From NCBI RefSeq assembly GCF_026229185.1, contig NZ_JAGGJA010000005.1, forward strand, positions 62,001 to 126,000: a DNA stretch of 64,000 nt. The letters run 5' to 3'. Positions within the stretch are counted from its first letter, which is position 1. The number at the start of each line of letters is the position of its first letter. The notes below the pieces were generated by a model that was not told where the DNA came from, searched no databases, and saw only the letters and a program-made list of their open reading frames with translations. The position numbers and the translations under genes were made by a program. The stretch comes from Fodinibius salsisoli. GTDB lineage: Bacteria; Bacteroidota; Rhodothermia; Balneolales; Balneolaceae. Positions 45,909-54,987 of the stretch are shown in pieces.

Positions 45909-46343
45909 ATGGATCAACTATGTAGAGTTAATATCCTGATATTTGCCGTAGTATTGCTGGCTCAGGGGTGTGCGAGTAGCGGTGGCTTAGGCAGTTCAGC
46001 TAATAAGCGCATTTATGGCAAAGATTATGAATCCATGAAGGGAATTGTCAGAGATGTGATACAAGGCCGTCAGTTAAATATTGATTCTGTAACAGAAGCT
46101 AAAGACAAGCAGGAAATATCCTTGATCATAAGCAGGACGAAATATGTGAATGACAGTACTACTTCTCAGAATCAAGGGAAAGTTATTATTGAGGCTATTA
46201 ATGACCAGGAAAGCAGCGTGCAAATTGAAAATCCTGATTATCATTTTTCAGTGCCTGAGCATCAGAGAGAGGCTTATCAACGCCTCTTGTTTTCACAGTT
46301 AGAGAAATATGAGAAGGAAGAACAGACACCATCTGATAATTAG
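45909..46343 (+). CDS. Small lipoprotein of unknown function
   Basis: The product is 144 residues with a lipoprotein signal (VVLLAQGC, Cys21) and a Gly/Ser linker. The mature part alternates short strands and helices (YESMKGIVRDVIQG, KDKQEISLIISRTKYV, QGKVIIEAI), and a C-terminal helix (REAYQRLLFSQLEKYEKEE) follows. I do not recognise the family, though the pattern recalls small periplasmic alpha/beta proteins. It is 34 bases before the M61 peptidase gene on the same strand, so the two may be co-transcribed. Confidence 0.65.
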   Translation: MDQLCRVNILIFAVVLLAQGCASSGGLGSSANKRIYGKDYESMKGIVRDVIQGRQLNIDSVTEAKDKQEISLIISRTKYVNDSTTSQNQGKVIIEAINDQESSVQIENPDYHFSVPEHQREAYQRLLFSQLEKYEKEEQTPSDN

Positions 46344-46377
46344 AAACAGTAAATAAGATATTCCTGAGAACAATAAT

Positions 46378-48243
46378 ATGAGGCTTAAAAAAGTATTACC
46401 ATTTATATGTATCATAGGGTTCATTATTAATGGCTGTGGAACCGAATCCGACCAACAGCCTGCCCTTCACTATGATGTACGGTTCCCCAATGGGGTTCAT
46501 AATGAAGCTGAAATTACCCTGGCAATGACCAATTTGCTTCCCGGTAAGGTTAATATCGCGATGAGTCGTACCTCGCCCGGACGCTATGCCCTCCATGAGT
46601 TTGCCAAAAATGTCTATAACGTGACGGCTACGGACAGTAAAGGAGATACCCTAACTATAGCACGCCCGGATTTGCACCATTGGGAGGTTGAAAGTCACGA
46701 TGGGACCATCAAATTTCATTATACTCTCTTTGGAACGCGCGCGGATGGCACTTATTCGGGAATTAACGAGCAGCATGCCCATCTGAACATGCCGGCTTCT
46801 TTTGCCTGGGTTCCGAATTTGCCCAATACCCCGATAACGGTCAGCTTCCATCCGCCAGAAGGAAGCAACTGGAAAGCGGCGACGCAATTGCAGCCGACGG
46901 ATGATGAAATGCGTTTTTGGGCACCGAATTACCAGTACTTTTTTGACAGCCCAACCGAGCTCAGTGATCATATGATAGCCGAGTGGCCCGCCCCGGCGGA
47001 TACTGCCAACCAAACGATAGGGTTGGCCGTTCATCACAACGGCACCCAACAACAGGTCAACACCTATGCTGAGATGGCGCAGAAAGTGGTCGCAGAACAA
47101 GTAGCTATCTATGGAACACCCGCTGACTTTGACTATAACACTTATACCTTCATCGCTGATTACCTGCCGTATGTCTATGGCGATGGGATGGAGCATCGTA
47201 ATTCCACCATATTAACGAGCCAGCGTTCACTCGAAGGGGATGGAGCCTTGCAAAATTTATATACCCTCTCGCACGAGTTTTTCCACAGTTGGAATGTAGA
47301 ACGAATTCGTCCCCAATCGCTTGAGCCTTTTAAGTTTATGGAAGCCAATGTATCCGGAGATTTATGGTTTGCCGAAGGGTTTACCAGCTACTATGATGAC
47401 TTGACGATTCGGCGAGCAGGGCTCATCTCCGACCAGAAATATGCGGCAGACTGGGCCGGCACCTTAAACTATGTGCTTAATTCGCCGGGCAACAGTTATT
47501 ATAATCCTATTGAGATGAGTCGGCAGGCGCCTTTTGTGGATGCAGCCGCTTCTGTAGATGCTCAGAATAAATCCAATACTTTTATTTCTTACTATTCCTG
47601 GGGTGCCGTATTGGGGTTGGGGCTGGATCTTAGCCTCCGGTCCACTTTTGAGGATGTGACACTGGATGATTATATGCGCCGGGTGTGGGAAAAATATGGG
47701 GTGAAGGAAGAACCTTATCAAATAACTGATCTGCAGGAGACGCTTGCCGAGGTGACGGATAGCACTGAATTCGCAGAGCAGTTTTTTGCCAACCATATTT
47801 ATAGAGGCCAGCATGTGGATTTAAAGTCCTTGTTTGCAAATGCCGGCTTTGCATTACAGCAAGCCGATACCTCTCAGCCGGTACTCAGTTTTGGTACTGC
47901 AAAAATTGACTACAGAGATGGGCAGGCGGTGGTAGCCCGGCAGACTCAGGTTGGCAGTCCGTTGTATGAGGCAGGGCTGAATAAGGATGATATCCTTATC
48001 TCGCTCGACGGTGAACAAATAACCAATGCACAGATCCTGAATAAATTACTCGCAAAGCATAAAGCCGATGACCAGCTGCCGGTCAAATATAGTTCGCTGG
48101 GCGTCGAAAAGGAGGGGATAATACGACTGGCCAAAAATCCAGCCTTGGAAGTTATCCCGTATGAACAGTTGGATGACCGATCTCTAACGGACGAAATGAA
48201 AGCGTTTCGCCAAAACTGGCTGGGTTCGAAAGCCGGGAAATAA
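46378..48243 (+). CDS. M61-family (glycyl) aminopeptidase lipoprotein with PDZ domain
   Basis: The product is 621 residues. The lipoprotein signal ends at Cys20 (IINGC). An N-terminal beta domain (~25-190) precedes the zinc peptidase, whose site is HEFFH (H299, E300, H303) with third ligand E333 in LWFAEGFTSYYDD. A PDZ domain is at ~510-590 (AGLNKDDILISLDGEQI). M61 enzymes remove N-terminal Gly or Ala from peptides. Envelope location follows from lipidation. It ends 63 bases before the acyl-CoA dehydrogenase gene. Confidence 0.9.
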   Translation: MRLKKVLPFICIIGFIINGCGTESDQQPALHYDVRFPNGVHNEAEITLAMTNLLPGKVNIAMSRTSPGRYALHEFAKNVYNVTATDSKGDTLTIARPDLHHWEVESHDGTIKFHYTLFGTRADGTYSGINEQHAHLNMPASFAWVPNLPNTPITVSFHPPEGSNWKAATQLQPTDDEMRFWAPNYQYFFDSPTELSDHMIAEWPAPADTANQTIGLAVHHNGTQQQVNTYAEMAQKVVAEQVAIYGTPADFDYNTYTFIADYLPYVYGDGMEHRNSTILTSQRSLEGDGALQNLYTLSHEFFHSWNVERIRPQSLEPFKFMEANVSGDLWFAEGFTSYYDDLTIRRAGLISDQKYAADWAGTLNYVLNSPGNSYYNPIEMSRQAPFVDAAASVDAQNKSNTFISYYSWGAVLGLGLDLSLRSTFEDVTLDDYMRRVWEKYGVKEEPYQITDLQETLAEVTDSTEFAEQFFANHIYRGQHVDLKSLFANAGFALQQADTSQPVLSFGTAKIDYRDGQAVVARQTQVGSPLYEAGLNKDDILISLDGEQITNAQILNKLLAKHKADDQLPVKYSSLGVEKEGIIRLAKNPALEVIPYEQLDDRSLTDEMKAFRQNWLGSKAGK

Positions 48244-48306
48244 TTATAGAACGTGTTCATATAATCGTTTTGTATAACTTATTCATTGCAATTAATCTAT
48301 TTAGGT

Positions 48307-49659
48307 ATGGCTGACGACAATAAAACGTCCATCTTTCAATTGTTTCGCAACTTAAATATCAGCGGCATCATAAAGCTGGCACAGAAAGTGGATCTGGGAA
48401 AACTCATCGCAAAGGTTAATAAGATGAGCGAGTCCGATCTTAAAAAGATGATGAAAATGCTGGATGGCGGCAGTGCCGACCGCGAGCCGCCCCCCGTAGA
48501 TGGCGATTTTTATGATCTGTCGGACAAACTTTCGCCGGAAGAACGAGCAATTCAGCTGAAAGTTCGTGAGTTTATGGAAACAGAAGTGGATCCTATTGCC
48601 AATGAATACTGGCAGAAGGCGGAGTTCCCGGTTCACCTGATTCCCAAGATGGGTGAGCTCGACATTTGTGGGCTGACGCTTGAGGGGTACGGCTGTCCCA
48701 ATAAATCCAATGTGTTGCAGGGCTTTATTGCCCAGGAAATGGCCCGGATAGATCCGTCATTTTCTACTTTTTTCGGTGTGCAGAGCGGGTTGGCGATGGG
48801 AGCCATTTATGAATGTGGCAGCGAAGAACAGAAACAGAAATGGCTGCCGAGTATGCAAAAGATGGAGACGATTGGTGCCTTTGGCCTGACGGAGCCCAAG
48901 GTTGGATCGGCTGTGGCCGGTGGACTCACAACCAAAGCCAGGCGTGAGGGTGACACCTGGATCCTCAATGGTCAGAAAAAGTGGATCGGCAATGCCACCT
49001 TTTCGGATATCACCATTATTTGGGCCGAAGATGTGGATAGCGCCGATGTGAAAGGATTCATTGTGGAAAACGATAATCCGGGTTTTACCGCCGAGAAGAT
49101 TGAAGACAAGATGGCGCTGCGTACTGTCCAGAATGCGCTCATTACGCTTGATGACTGCAAAGTTAAAGAGGCCGATCGATTGCAACATGCGGAGAGCTTT
49201 AAAGACACCTCGCGCATCTTGCGTCTGACCCGAGCTTCGGTGGCTTGGCAGGCGGTGGGTTGTGCCCGTGGCGCCTACGAAAATGCGCTGGCCTACTGCA
49301 ACGATCGCAAGCAGTTTGGAAAGACAATTGGCAGCTTCCAGCTGGTACAGGACTTACTGGTCGAAATGTTGACCAACCTTACGGCCATGCAGTCGATGGT
49401 ATATCGCCTGTCCGAACTGCAGGATGAAGGTAATCTTACGGACGAACGCGCCTCGTTAGCGAAGGTGGTCTGCACCCTCAAAACACGCGATATTGTTAGT
49501 AAGGCACGGGAGTTGCTGGGTGGTAACGGTATTCTGTTGCGTTACAATGTAGCACGGTTTGTGGCAGACTCCGAAGCAATTTACTCCTATGAAGGAACCA
49601 AGCAGATTAACTCGCTTATCGTAGGCCGTGCCATCACCGGCAAAAGCGCGTTTGTATAG
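48307..49659 (+). CDS. Acyl-CoA dehydrogenase, glutaryl-CoA dehydrogenase-like, with N-terminal extension
   Basis: The product is 450 residues from ATG 48307; a TTG at 48286 is in frame but adds only 7 residues. The flavoprotein core starts near residue 70 (LSPEERAIQLKVREFMETEVDP). It has FGLTEPKVGSAVAG (substrate/FAD region), WILNGQKKWIGNA, RKQFGKTIGSFQLVQ and the C-terminal YSYEGTKQINSLIVGRAI, whose Glu is the usual catalytic base in the glutaryl-CoA group. The first ~60 residues are an extra, Lys-rich amphipathic segment. Substrate is inferred from family resemblance only. It appears to be a single gene. Confidence 0.87.
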   Translation: MADDNKTSIFQLFRNLNISGIIKLAQKVDLGKLIAKVNKMSESDLKKMMKMLDGGSADREPPPVDGDFYDLSDKLSPEERAIQLKVREFMETEVDPIANEYWQKAEFPVHLIPKMGELDICGLTLEGYGCPNKSNVLQGFIAQEMARIDPSFSTFFGVQSGLAMGAIYECGSEEQKQKWLPSMQKMETIGAFGLTEPKVGSAVAGGLTTKARREGDTWILNGQKKWIGNATFSDITIIWAEDVDSADVKGFIVENDNPGFTAEKIEDKMALRTVQNALITLDDCKVKEADRLQHAESFKDTSRILRLTRASVAWQAVGCARGAYENALAYCNDRKQFGKTIGSFQLVQDLLVEMLTNLTAMQSMVYRLSELQDEGNLTDERASLAKVVCTLKTRDIVSKARELLGGNGILLRYNVARFVADSEAIYSYEGTKQINSLIVGRAITGKSAFV

Positions 49660-49724
49660 GATTTATTTGCCTGATTCTTCAATTTTAGTGATCCTTTAAA
49701 GGATATCGCTATCAAATATTCGCT

Positions 49725-50591
49725 ATGCCTATACGAAAATACCATATCGGATGCACTGGCTGGAGCCTGAAAGAGTGGATTGGCAACTTTTTTACGGATG
49801 ATGCAAAGCCGAGGCAATTTCTTTCGCAGTATGCCTCGGTCTTTAATGCCGTGGAGGGTAATACCTCTTTTTATCACATACCCAAGGCCGATACCGTAAA
49901 TAAGTGGGCCCGGGAAACCCCCGATGGATTTAAATTCTGTTTTAAGTTTCATCAATCCATAACCCATGAGCGCCGGTTATCAGATGTCAGGGGTCAGGTA
50001 TTACAGTTTCTGGAGGTATTTGACCCGATTGCTGACCGATTGGGTCCTTTTCATATCCAGCTACCGCCACAATTTTCACCGGGGGAGTTTACAAAGCTGG
50101 AAAGGCTTGTTCAGATACTACCCTCTGTGTACAGTTATGCGGTGGAGGTCCGCCATCCGGAATTCTTTGACCATGGCAATAAAGAAAACCGCCTCAACCG
50201 GCTGCTCAAAAGTTATAATATTGATCGGGTGATCTTTGATAGCCGAAAGCTCCACAGCATGAAGAAAAACGATCCCACCATCCGGCAGGCGCAGAAGAAA
50301 AAGCCCAAGGTACCGGTACGTTTTGAAAATACGGGTTCGCGCCCCTTTGTCCGTTTTGTAGGGGCTAATGATGCTCTCAACAACGAGTCCTATCTTAAGG
50401 AATGGGCCATCGTTATTGCCGACTGGATTAAAGAAGGACTCCATCCGTACATTTTTACCCACTCCCCGGATAAAGTGAGTCAGCCGCCCATTGCACGAAA
50501 ATTTCATCAACTGTTGTCGGAGCTTATTGAGATGGAACCGATGCCCGCTTGGCCGATAGAGCGGCAGGATGAGCAGCTGGATCTGTTTTGA
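49725..50591 (+). CDS. DUF72-family protein (YecE-like TIM barrel)
   Basis: The product is 288 residues. The family signature opens the chain (YHIGCTGWSLKEWIGNFF), followed by FNAVEGNTSFYHIPKADTV, KFCFKFHQSITHERRL, FHIQLPPQF and VEVRHPEFF; the end has PFVRFVGAND and YIFTHSPDK. DUF72 proteins form a TIM barrel with no settled biochemical role. No signal peptide. It is a single gene 65 bases after the acyl-CoA dehydrogenase. Confidence 0.9.
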   Translation: MPIRKYHIGCTGWSLKEWIGNFFTDDAKPRQFLSQYASVFNAVEGNTSFYHIPKADTVNKWARETPDGFKFCFKFHQSITHERRLSDVRGQVLQFLEVFDPIADRLGPFHIQLPPQFSPGEFTKLERLVQILPSVYSYAVEVRHPEFFDHGNKENRLNRLLKSYNIDRVIFDSRKLHSMKKNDPTIRQAQKKKPKVPVRFENTGSRPFVRFVGANDALNNESYLKEWAIVIADWIKEGLHPYIFTHSPDKVSQPPIARKFHQLLSELIEMEPMPAWPIERQDEQLDLF

Positions 50592-50747
50592 TATCAAACA
50601 CCGATTGAACGAACGTTCAAAGGTTCTTAGAATACCTTCCTTATTCTGAAGAAAGGCTTTTATTCCCTCCTTCAAACCTTAAATTCATATTGTGTATAAT
50701 GAGAGGCGGTACGATGAAGTAATTATTGATAACAAGCAGGATATGAT

Positions 50748-50774
50748 ATATTGTATTTAATTAGCATACAATAT
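50748..50774. promoter_or_regulatory. Inverted repeat upstream of the K+ channel gene
   Basis: ATATTGTAT (50748-50756) and ATACAATAT (50766-50774) form a perfect 9-bp inverted repeat with a 9-base spacer, 54 bases before the channel ATG. It could be an operator. A different palindrome core, GAACGTTC (50611-50618) inside TTGAAC...GTTCAA, lies nearer the DUF72 stop. No regulator gene is adjacent. Confidence 0.35.
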
Positions 50775-50827
50775 GCTGCTGTTATAAGGGTATTTGGTCT
50801 TCTAAATCATAAGTAGATCTGGTTGCA

Positions 50828-52525
50828 ATGAAGTTCTTTACCTCGCAATTAAGTTTTTTCCTGTCCAATCGAAATACCCGGGTGAATATCAAGCGTCTGG
50901 TGAGGTTTTTAAGTGGGCTCTTGCTTTTGATTCTGATCTATACGATTCTGTTTCATTTTATTATGCTCTACGAGGGGCAATCGCATAGCTGGATTACCGG
51001 GTTTTACTGGACGCTCACTGTGATGACGACTCTGGGCTTTGGAGATATTACCTTTACCAGTGATATCGGGCGTGCCTTTTCGGTTATTGTACTGCTTTCG
51101 GGGATGGTGTCACTGCTTATTCTTTTGCCTTTCACCTTTATTGAGTTTTTCTATGCACCCTGGCTCGATGCGCAGTCCAAAGCACGGGCTCCGCGAGAAC
51201 TGCCGGAAGATACTTCCAACCACATCATCATCACTCATTTTAATCCCATTTCTGAATCTCTCATTGAAAAGCTCAGGCAATATAATTACGAGTATGTGTT
51301 ACTGTTCAATGATCTTCCACAGGCGTTAAAATATTATGATCAAGGTTATCGCGTAGTTTTTGGAGAGCTGGATGATCCTGAGACCTATAAAAAATTACAG
51401 GTTGACCAAGCGGCTATGGTCGCGGCATTGGGGAGCGATATGGTGAATTCCAATATTAGTAATACTGTTCGTGAACTGGATGAAGAGGTAACTATTGTTA
51501 CTACAGCCAATTCGGTTAGCTCGGTGGATCTGTTGGAGATGGCCGGTTCTAATCACGTTATCCAACTTGGAAAAATGCTTGGCAACTCACTTTCACGTCG
51601 CATTTCGGGGCAGGACAGCCGTGTGCATGTGGTAGGGCGTTTCGACAATCTGATTGTTGCCGAAGCAACGGCCTATAAAACGCCACTGGTTGGTAAAACC
51701 CTTCGTGAAAGTAAACTAAGAGACGAATTCGGTATCAACATTGTAGGGGTTTGGGAACGTGGGAAGTTGCTAAAGCCCGAGCCCGATACTCTTATACATG
51801 AGCAGAGTGTATTGTTGATGGCTGGTTCCCTGGAGCAACTGCGAATTTATGATGAATTTATGGCGATTTACCATGCCACAGACAAGCCTGTTATTATCAT
51901 CGGGGCGGGACGTGTAGGGCGTGGTGTTGCCGAAGCGTTCGAAAAGCGTGATATGGATTATTATATCGTAGACAAAAATCCCGATCGAATTAAAGATGAT
52001 AATCGATATATATTGGGAAATGCAGAAGATATTGATGTTCTGGAAAAGGCTGGAATAAAAGACGCTCCCTGTATCATTATTACTACACACGATGATGATA
52101 TGAATATCTATCTGACAATTTATGCCCGTCGGTTGCGCCCCAATATCCAAATCATCAGTCGCTCTACAGTACAAAGAAATGTATCTACCTTACATCGTGC
52201 CGGCGCGGATTTTGTGATGTCTTATGCAACGATGGGAGCAAACGTGATTTTCAATATTCTGGAGCGCAGCGATGTAGTGATGATTGCCGAAGGACTAAAT
52301 GTATTTAATATCCAGACTCCGGATTCCTTGGTTGGAAAAAGCCTGATTAGCTCCTCTATACGTCTTGAAACAGGTTGCAGCGTACTTGGAATTAAGCAGA
52401 ATGGCCAGCAGCATATAAATCCGAAGCCCGAAATTATCATACAGAAAGGAAGTGAGCTGGTACTGATCGGAAATGCTGAAGCTGAACGACTTTTTATGGA
52501 AAGATTTATGAACGGCAAGTCGTAA
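50828..52525 (+). CDS. Two-helix K+ channel with two RCK (TrkA) domains
   Basis: The product is 565 residues. Helices at ~25-47 and ~82-108 flank a pore loop with selectivity filter TLGFGD (68-73). RCK domain 1 (~128-340) starts HIIITHFNPISESL and lacks the GxGxxG nucleotide loop; its TrkA_C part is near 275-345. RCK domain 2 (~350-560) has the intact IIGAGRVGRGVAEAF with acidic partner VDKNPDR, and a TrkA_C end (GKSLISSSIRLETG, KGSELVLIGNAE). It resembles Kch/GsuK-type ligand-gated channels that open or close with NAD(H), Ca2+ or nucleotides. Single gene. Confidence 0.9.
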   Translation: MKFFTSQLSFFLSNRNTRVNIKRLVRFLSGLLLLILIYTILFHFIMLYEGQSHSWITGFYWTLTVMTTLGFGDITFTSDIGRAFSVIVLLSGMVSLLILLPFTFIEFFYAPWLDAQSKARAPRELPEDTSNHIIITHFNPISESLIEKLRQYNYEYVLLFNDLPQALKYYDQGYRVVFGELDDPETYKKLQVDQAAMVAALGSDMVNSNISNTVRELDEEVTIVTTANSVSSVDLLEMAGSNHVIQLGKMLGNSLSRRISGQDSRVHVVGRFDNLIVAEATAYKTPLVGKTLRESKLRDEFGINIVGVWERGKLLKPEPDTLIHEQSVLLMAGSLEQLRIYDEFMAIYHATDKPVIIIGAGRVGRGVAEAFEKRDMDYYIVDKNPDRIKDDNRYILGNAEDIDVLEKAGIKDAPCIIITTHDDDMNIYLTIYARRLRPNIQIISRSTVQRNVSTLHRAGADFVMSYATMGANVIFNILERSDVVMIAEGLNVFNIQTPDSLVGKSLISSSIRLETGCSVLGIKQNGQQHINPKPEIIIQKGSELVLIGNAEAERLFMERFMNGKS

Positions 52526-52572
52526 AGCTGAGTCAAGTTCGACAGGAATATGATAAAACAGCAAAAAGTTCG

Positions 52573-52587
52573 TATCTTTACAGGCTT
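52573..52587 (+). promoter_or_regulatory. Possible Bacteroidota-type -7 element before prfC
   Basis: TATCTTTA at 52573-52580 resembles the TAnnTTTG -7 box of Bacteroidota primary sigma factors and lies about 38 bases before the prfC start. No matching -33 TTTG is evident, so this is weak. Confidence 0.25.
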
Positions 52588-52617
52588 TTTCAGAATACAG
52601 AATCTTGATCAACGCCC

Positions 52618-54234
52618 ATGGCCGAGTCCGATACCCTTACAAAAGAAGAACAACAAATTATTGAAGAGGCCCGTCGCCGGCGGACTTTTGCGATTATCTC
52701 GCACCCTGATGCCGGTAAGACGACGCTCACCGAAAAACTTTTGCTTTATGGTGGGGCTATTCATGAAGCAGGCTCCATCCGGCAGCGTAAAGCCAACCGC
52801 TATGCGGCCTCCGACTGGATGGCCATTGAGAAAGATCGCGGTATTTCAGTGACCTCTTCCGTGCTCCGGTTTGAGAAGGACAACATCAAATTTAACCTGC
52901 TGGATACCCCCGGCCACAAAGACTTTTCTGAAGACACGCTCCGCACGCTTGTTGCAGCCGACACGGCCCTGATGGTTATTGACGTTGCCAAAGGGGTAGA
53001 GGAGCAGACTGAGAAGCTCTTTGAAGTCTGTAAGATGAGAGAAATTCCCATTATTACTTTTGTGAATAAGTGTGACCGTCCGGGCCTGGAGCCGCTGGAA
53101 GTCATCAGCAATATTGAAAACCAACTGGGTATTGAGCCTATTCCGGCATCCTGGCCGTTAGGATACGGAAAGGATTTTCAGGGTATCTATGACTTGATTG
53201 GCAAGAAATTGCATCTGCAGAAGAAAGAAGAGCACGGGGCCAAAAAAGCCGAAACGGAAATCTGTGACCTGGAAGAAGGGTTGGAGAAAGCAATCCTTTC
53301 AGATCATGAAAAGGACAAGTTTCGTGAAGAAGTGATGCTCACGGAAGACATGTTCGAGATGATGGACCAGGAAGCCTTCCTGAATGGAAAGTGTACGCCC
53401 GTATTCTTTGGTTCGGCCTTGAATAACTTTGGCCTGGATGTATTCCTGGACTATTTTTCCGAGCTGGCCAATCCTCCACAACAATACCAGGATGAGGAAA
53501 GCAAAGATCGTGACTTGGCCAATGGTTTTTCGGGCTTTGTATTCAAGATGCAGGCGAATATGAATCCCGACCACCGGGATTGTGCAGCTTTTATCCGCAT
53601 CACATCCGGCAAATTTGAACGGGGGCTGGAAGTGACGGAAAGCAATACAGGCAAGAAAGTTAAAATGTCAACGCCCCACACGCTAATGGGTGATGAGCGC
53701 CATATTTTGGAGGAAGCTTATCCCGGCGACGTGGTTTCGTTGTTTAATCCGGGTTCTTTTCGTATCGGGACCACTATTTATAGCGACAAGCCGGTTAAGT
53801 TTGACGTGATTCCACTCTTTACGCCGGAGCATTTTATGAAGGTATCAACGAAAGATCCCTTTAAGCGGAAGCAGCTACGCGAAGGACTTAAGCAGTTAGC
53901 GGAAGAAGGGGTCGTTCACGTTTTTGAAGTTCCCAATGGCGTTGGTAATGAACTACTGTTGGGAACCGTTGGGGCGCTACAGTTTGATGTAGTTAAGCAC
54001 CGGATGGCCACAGAATATAATACCGAACTGCATATGAATGCTGTTTCATACCATGCGGCGCGTTGGCTGGCTGGTGATAAGAATATCATTGAAAAGCTGG
54101 AGAACAGTTACTCTACGCATGTCACAAAGGACATGGAGGAAAACCCTATCGTGCTTTTTGACAGTGCTTATGCCTTAAGCCAAGCTGAAGAGAAGGTAGG
54201 AACAGAGAACCTCTTCAAGTTTAAGCAGAACTGA
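52618..54234 (+). CDS. prfC: Peptide chain release factor 3
   Basis: The product is 538 residues (E. coli about 529). A translational GTPase that recycles RF1/RF2 after termination. G1 is ISHPDAGKTTLTEKLL (~25-40), switch I has KDRGISVTSSVLRFE, G3 is LLDTPGHKDFSED, G4 is FVNKCDRPG. The later domains have YPGDVVSLFNPGSFRIGTTIY (in parts) and the C-terminal FEVPNGVGNELLLGTVGALQFDV pattern, which separates RF3 from EF-G. The gene is alone, with the palindrome-controlled WYL operon following. Confidence 0.96.
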   Translation: MAESDTLTKEEQQIIEEARRRRTFAIISHPDAGKTTLTEKLLLYGGAIHEAGSIRQRKANRYAASDWMAIEKDRGISVTSSVLRFEKDNIKFNLLDTPGHKDFSEDTLRTLVAADTALMVIDVAKGVEEQTEKLFEVCKMREIPIITFVNKCDRPGLEPLEVISNIENQLGIEPIPASWPLGYGKDFQGIYDLIGKKLHLQKKEEHGAKKAETEICDLEEGLEKAILSDHEKDKFREEVMLTEDMFEMMDQEAFLNGKCTPVFFGSALNNFGLDVFLDYFSELANPPQQYQDEESKDRDLANGFSGFVFKMQANMNPDHRDCAAFIRITSGKFERGLEVTESNTGKKVKMSTPHTLMGDERHILEEAYPGDVVSLFNPGSFRIGTTIYSDKPVKFDVIPLFTPEHFMKVSTKDPFKRKQLREGLKQLAEEGVVHVFEVPNGVGNELLLGTVGALQFDVVKHRMATEYNTELHMNAVSYHAARWLAGDKNIIEKLENSYSTHVTKDMEENPIVLFDSAYALSQAEEKVGTENLFKFKQN

Positions 54235-54262
54235 TTAGTTGAGGTAAATTAATTTTGTACCC

Positions 54263-54280
54263 TTGACATAGGGTTGTCAA
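54263..54280 (+). promoter_or_regulatory. Palindromic operator/promoter of the WYL-regulator operon
   Basis: TTGACA (54263-54268), spacer TAGGGT, TGTCAA (54275-54280): a perfect 6-bp inverted repeat spaced by 6 bases, 53 bases before the first gene. The left arm is itself a consensus -35 hexamer, and a TTATCTTA stretch (54289-54296) could act as the -10/-7 box. A regulator bound here would block or guide RNA polymerase. The third gene of the operon encodes a candidate binder. Confidence 0.5.
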
Positions 54281-54332
54281 AAGGTCGCTTATCTTACTCA
54301 TCTCACAACAGGATTAACTAAAATTAGATGAG

Positions 54333-54962
54333 ATGATTAAACAGAGTACAACTGCATCAGTAATGGAATTTACCTCTTTTAGAAAAAAAGAGGATATTAC
54401 AGAAGAGGCTTTAATAGCTGCCGTTCTGGACTTCGAGTCCTCATTCTTAAGCAAACAAGAAGGCTTGGTATTGGATTGCCTGGTAAAAGGTAATTCCGGG
54501 AAATATGCGAATGTCATGTTTGCCAAAGATATGGCTTCCCTTAAGCAAATAGAACAGCAGGCCCATTCCGATAAAGCTGCGCAACATTTTTTCGAGTTAC
54601 TGGATATAGACAGCGTAGATATGGCGTTTCAAGCCATATTGAAAGAAGCGTTTGAAACGCCGGATCATTTTTCTTGCGTCGAATATGGGACGTTTAGCCT
54701 TAACAATTCAGGTGACACTGATAGCCTTATAAAGGCTTCGGAAGATATTGAGGACCAATATCTGGATCGATTTGATAATACGAAGGCTCATTTTATGGGC
54801 AAGGTTGAGGAGGGGCGTTATTCTGAAGTAACGCTTGGGAGAACCTTAGGCAAAACAAAACAGATCTGTGAAGGGTATCGCCAAGAGCACATATGTCAAC
54901 CCCTATTGAATATGATCGATACACAAAGCATGGAGCTGAGTTTTTGGTATCTTATCGCATAA
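54333..54962 (+). CDS. Unknown protein with two tandem ABM-like (dimeric alpha/beta barrel) repeats
   Basis: The product is 209 residues. Two halves share a pattern. Half 1 (~12-110) reads EFTSFRKKEDITEEALIAA, DFESSFLSKQEGLVLDCLVKG, then YANVMFAKDMASLKQI. Half 2 (~115-209) reads EYGTFSLNNSGDTDSLIKA, EDIEDQYLDRFDNTKAHF, then YSEVTLGRTLGKTKQI. This strand-helix-strand layout suits a fused pair of ferredoxin-like ABM domains forming one barrel. No catalytic residues are evident. First gene of the operon with the DUF1905-type protein and WYL regulator. Confidence 0.55.
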   Translation: MIKQSTTASVMEFTSFRKKEDITEEALIAAVLDFESSFLSKQEGLVLDCLVKGNSGKYANVMFAKDMASLKQIEQQAHSDKAAQHFFELLDIDSVDMAFQAILKEAFETPDHFSCVEYGTFSLNNSGDTDSLIKASEDIEDQYLDRFDNTKAHFMGKVEEGRYSEVTLGRTLGKTKQICEGYRQEHICQPLLNMIDTQSMELSFWYLIA

Positions 54963-54987
54963 TTAAATTAGTACACTACGATCGGGT

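Noticed and set aside
50611-50618. GAACGTTC palindrome as a TetR-type operator
   Set aside because: It lies just after the DUF72 stop, with no regulator adjacent and more than 200 bases before the next gene; chance is as likely.
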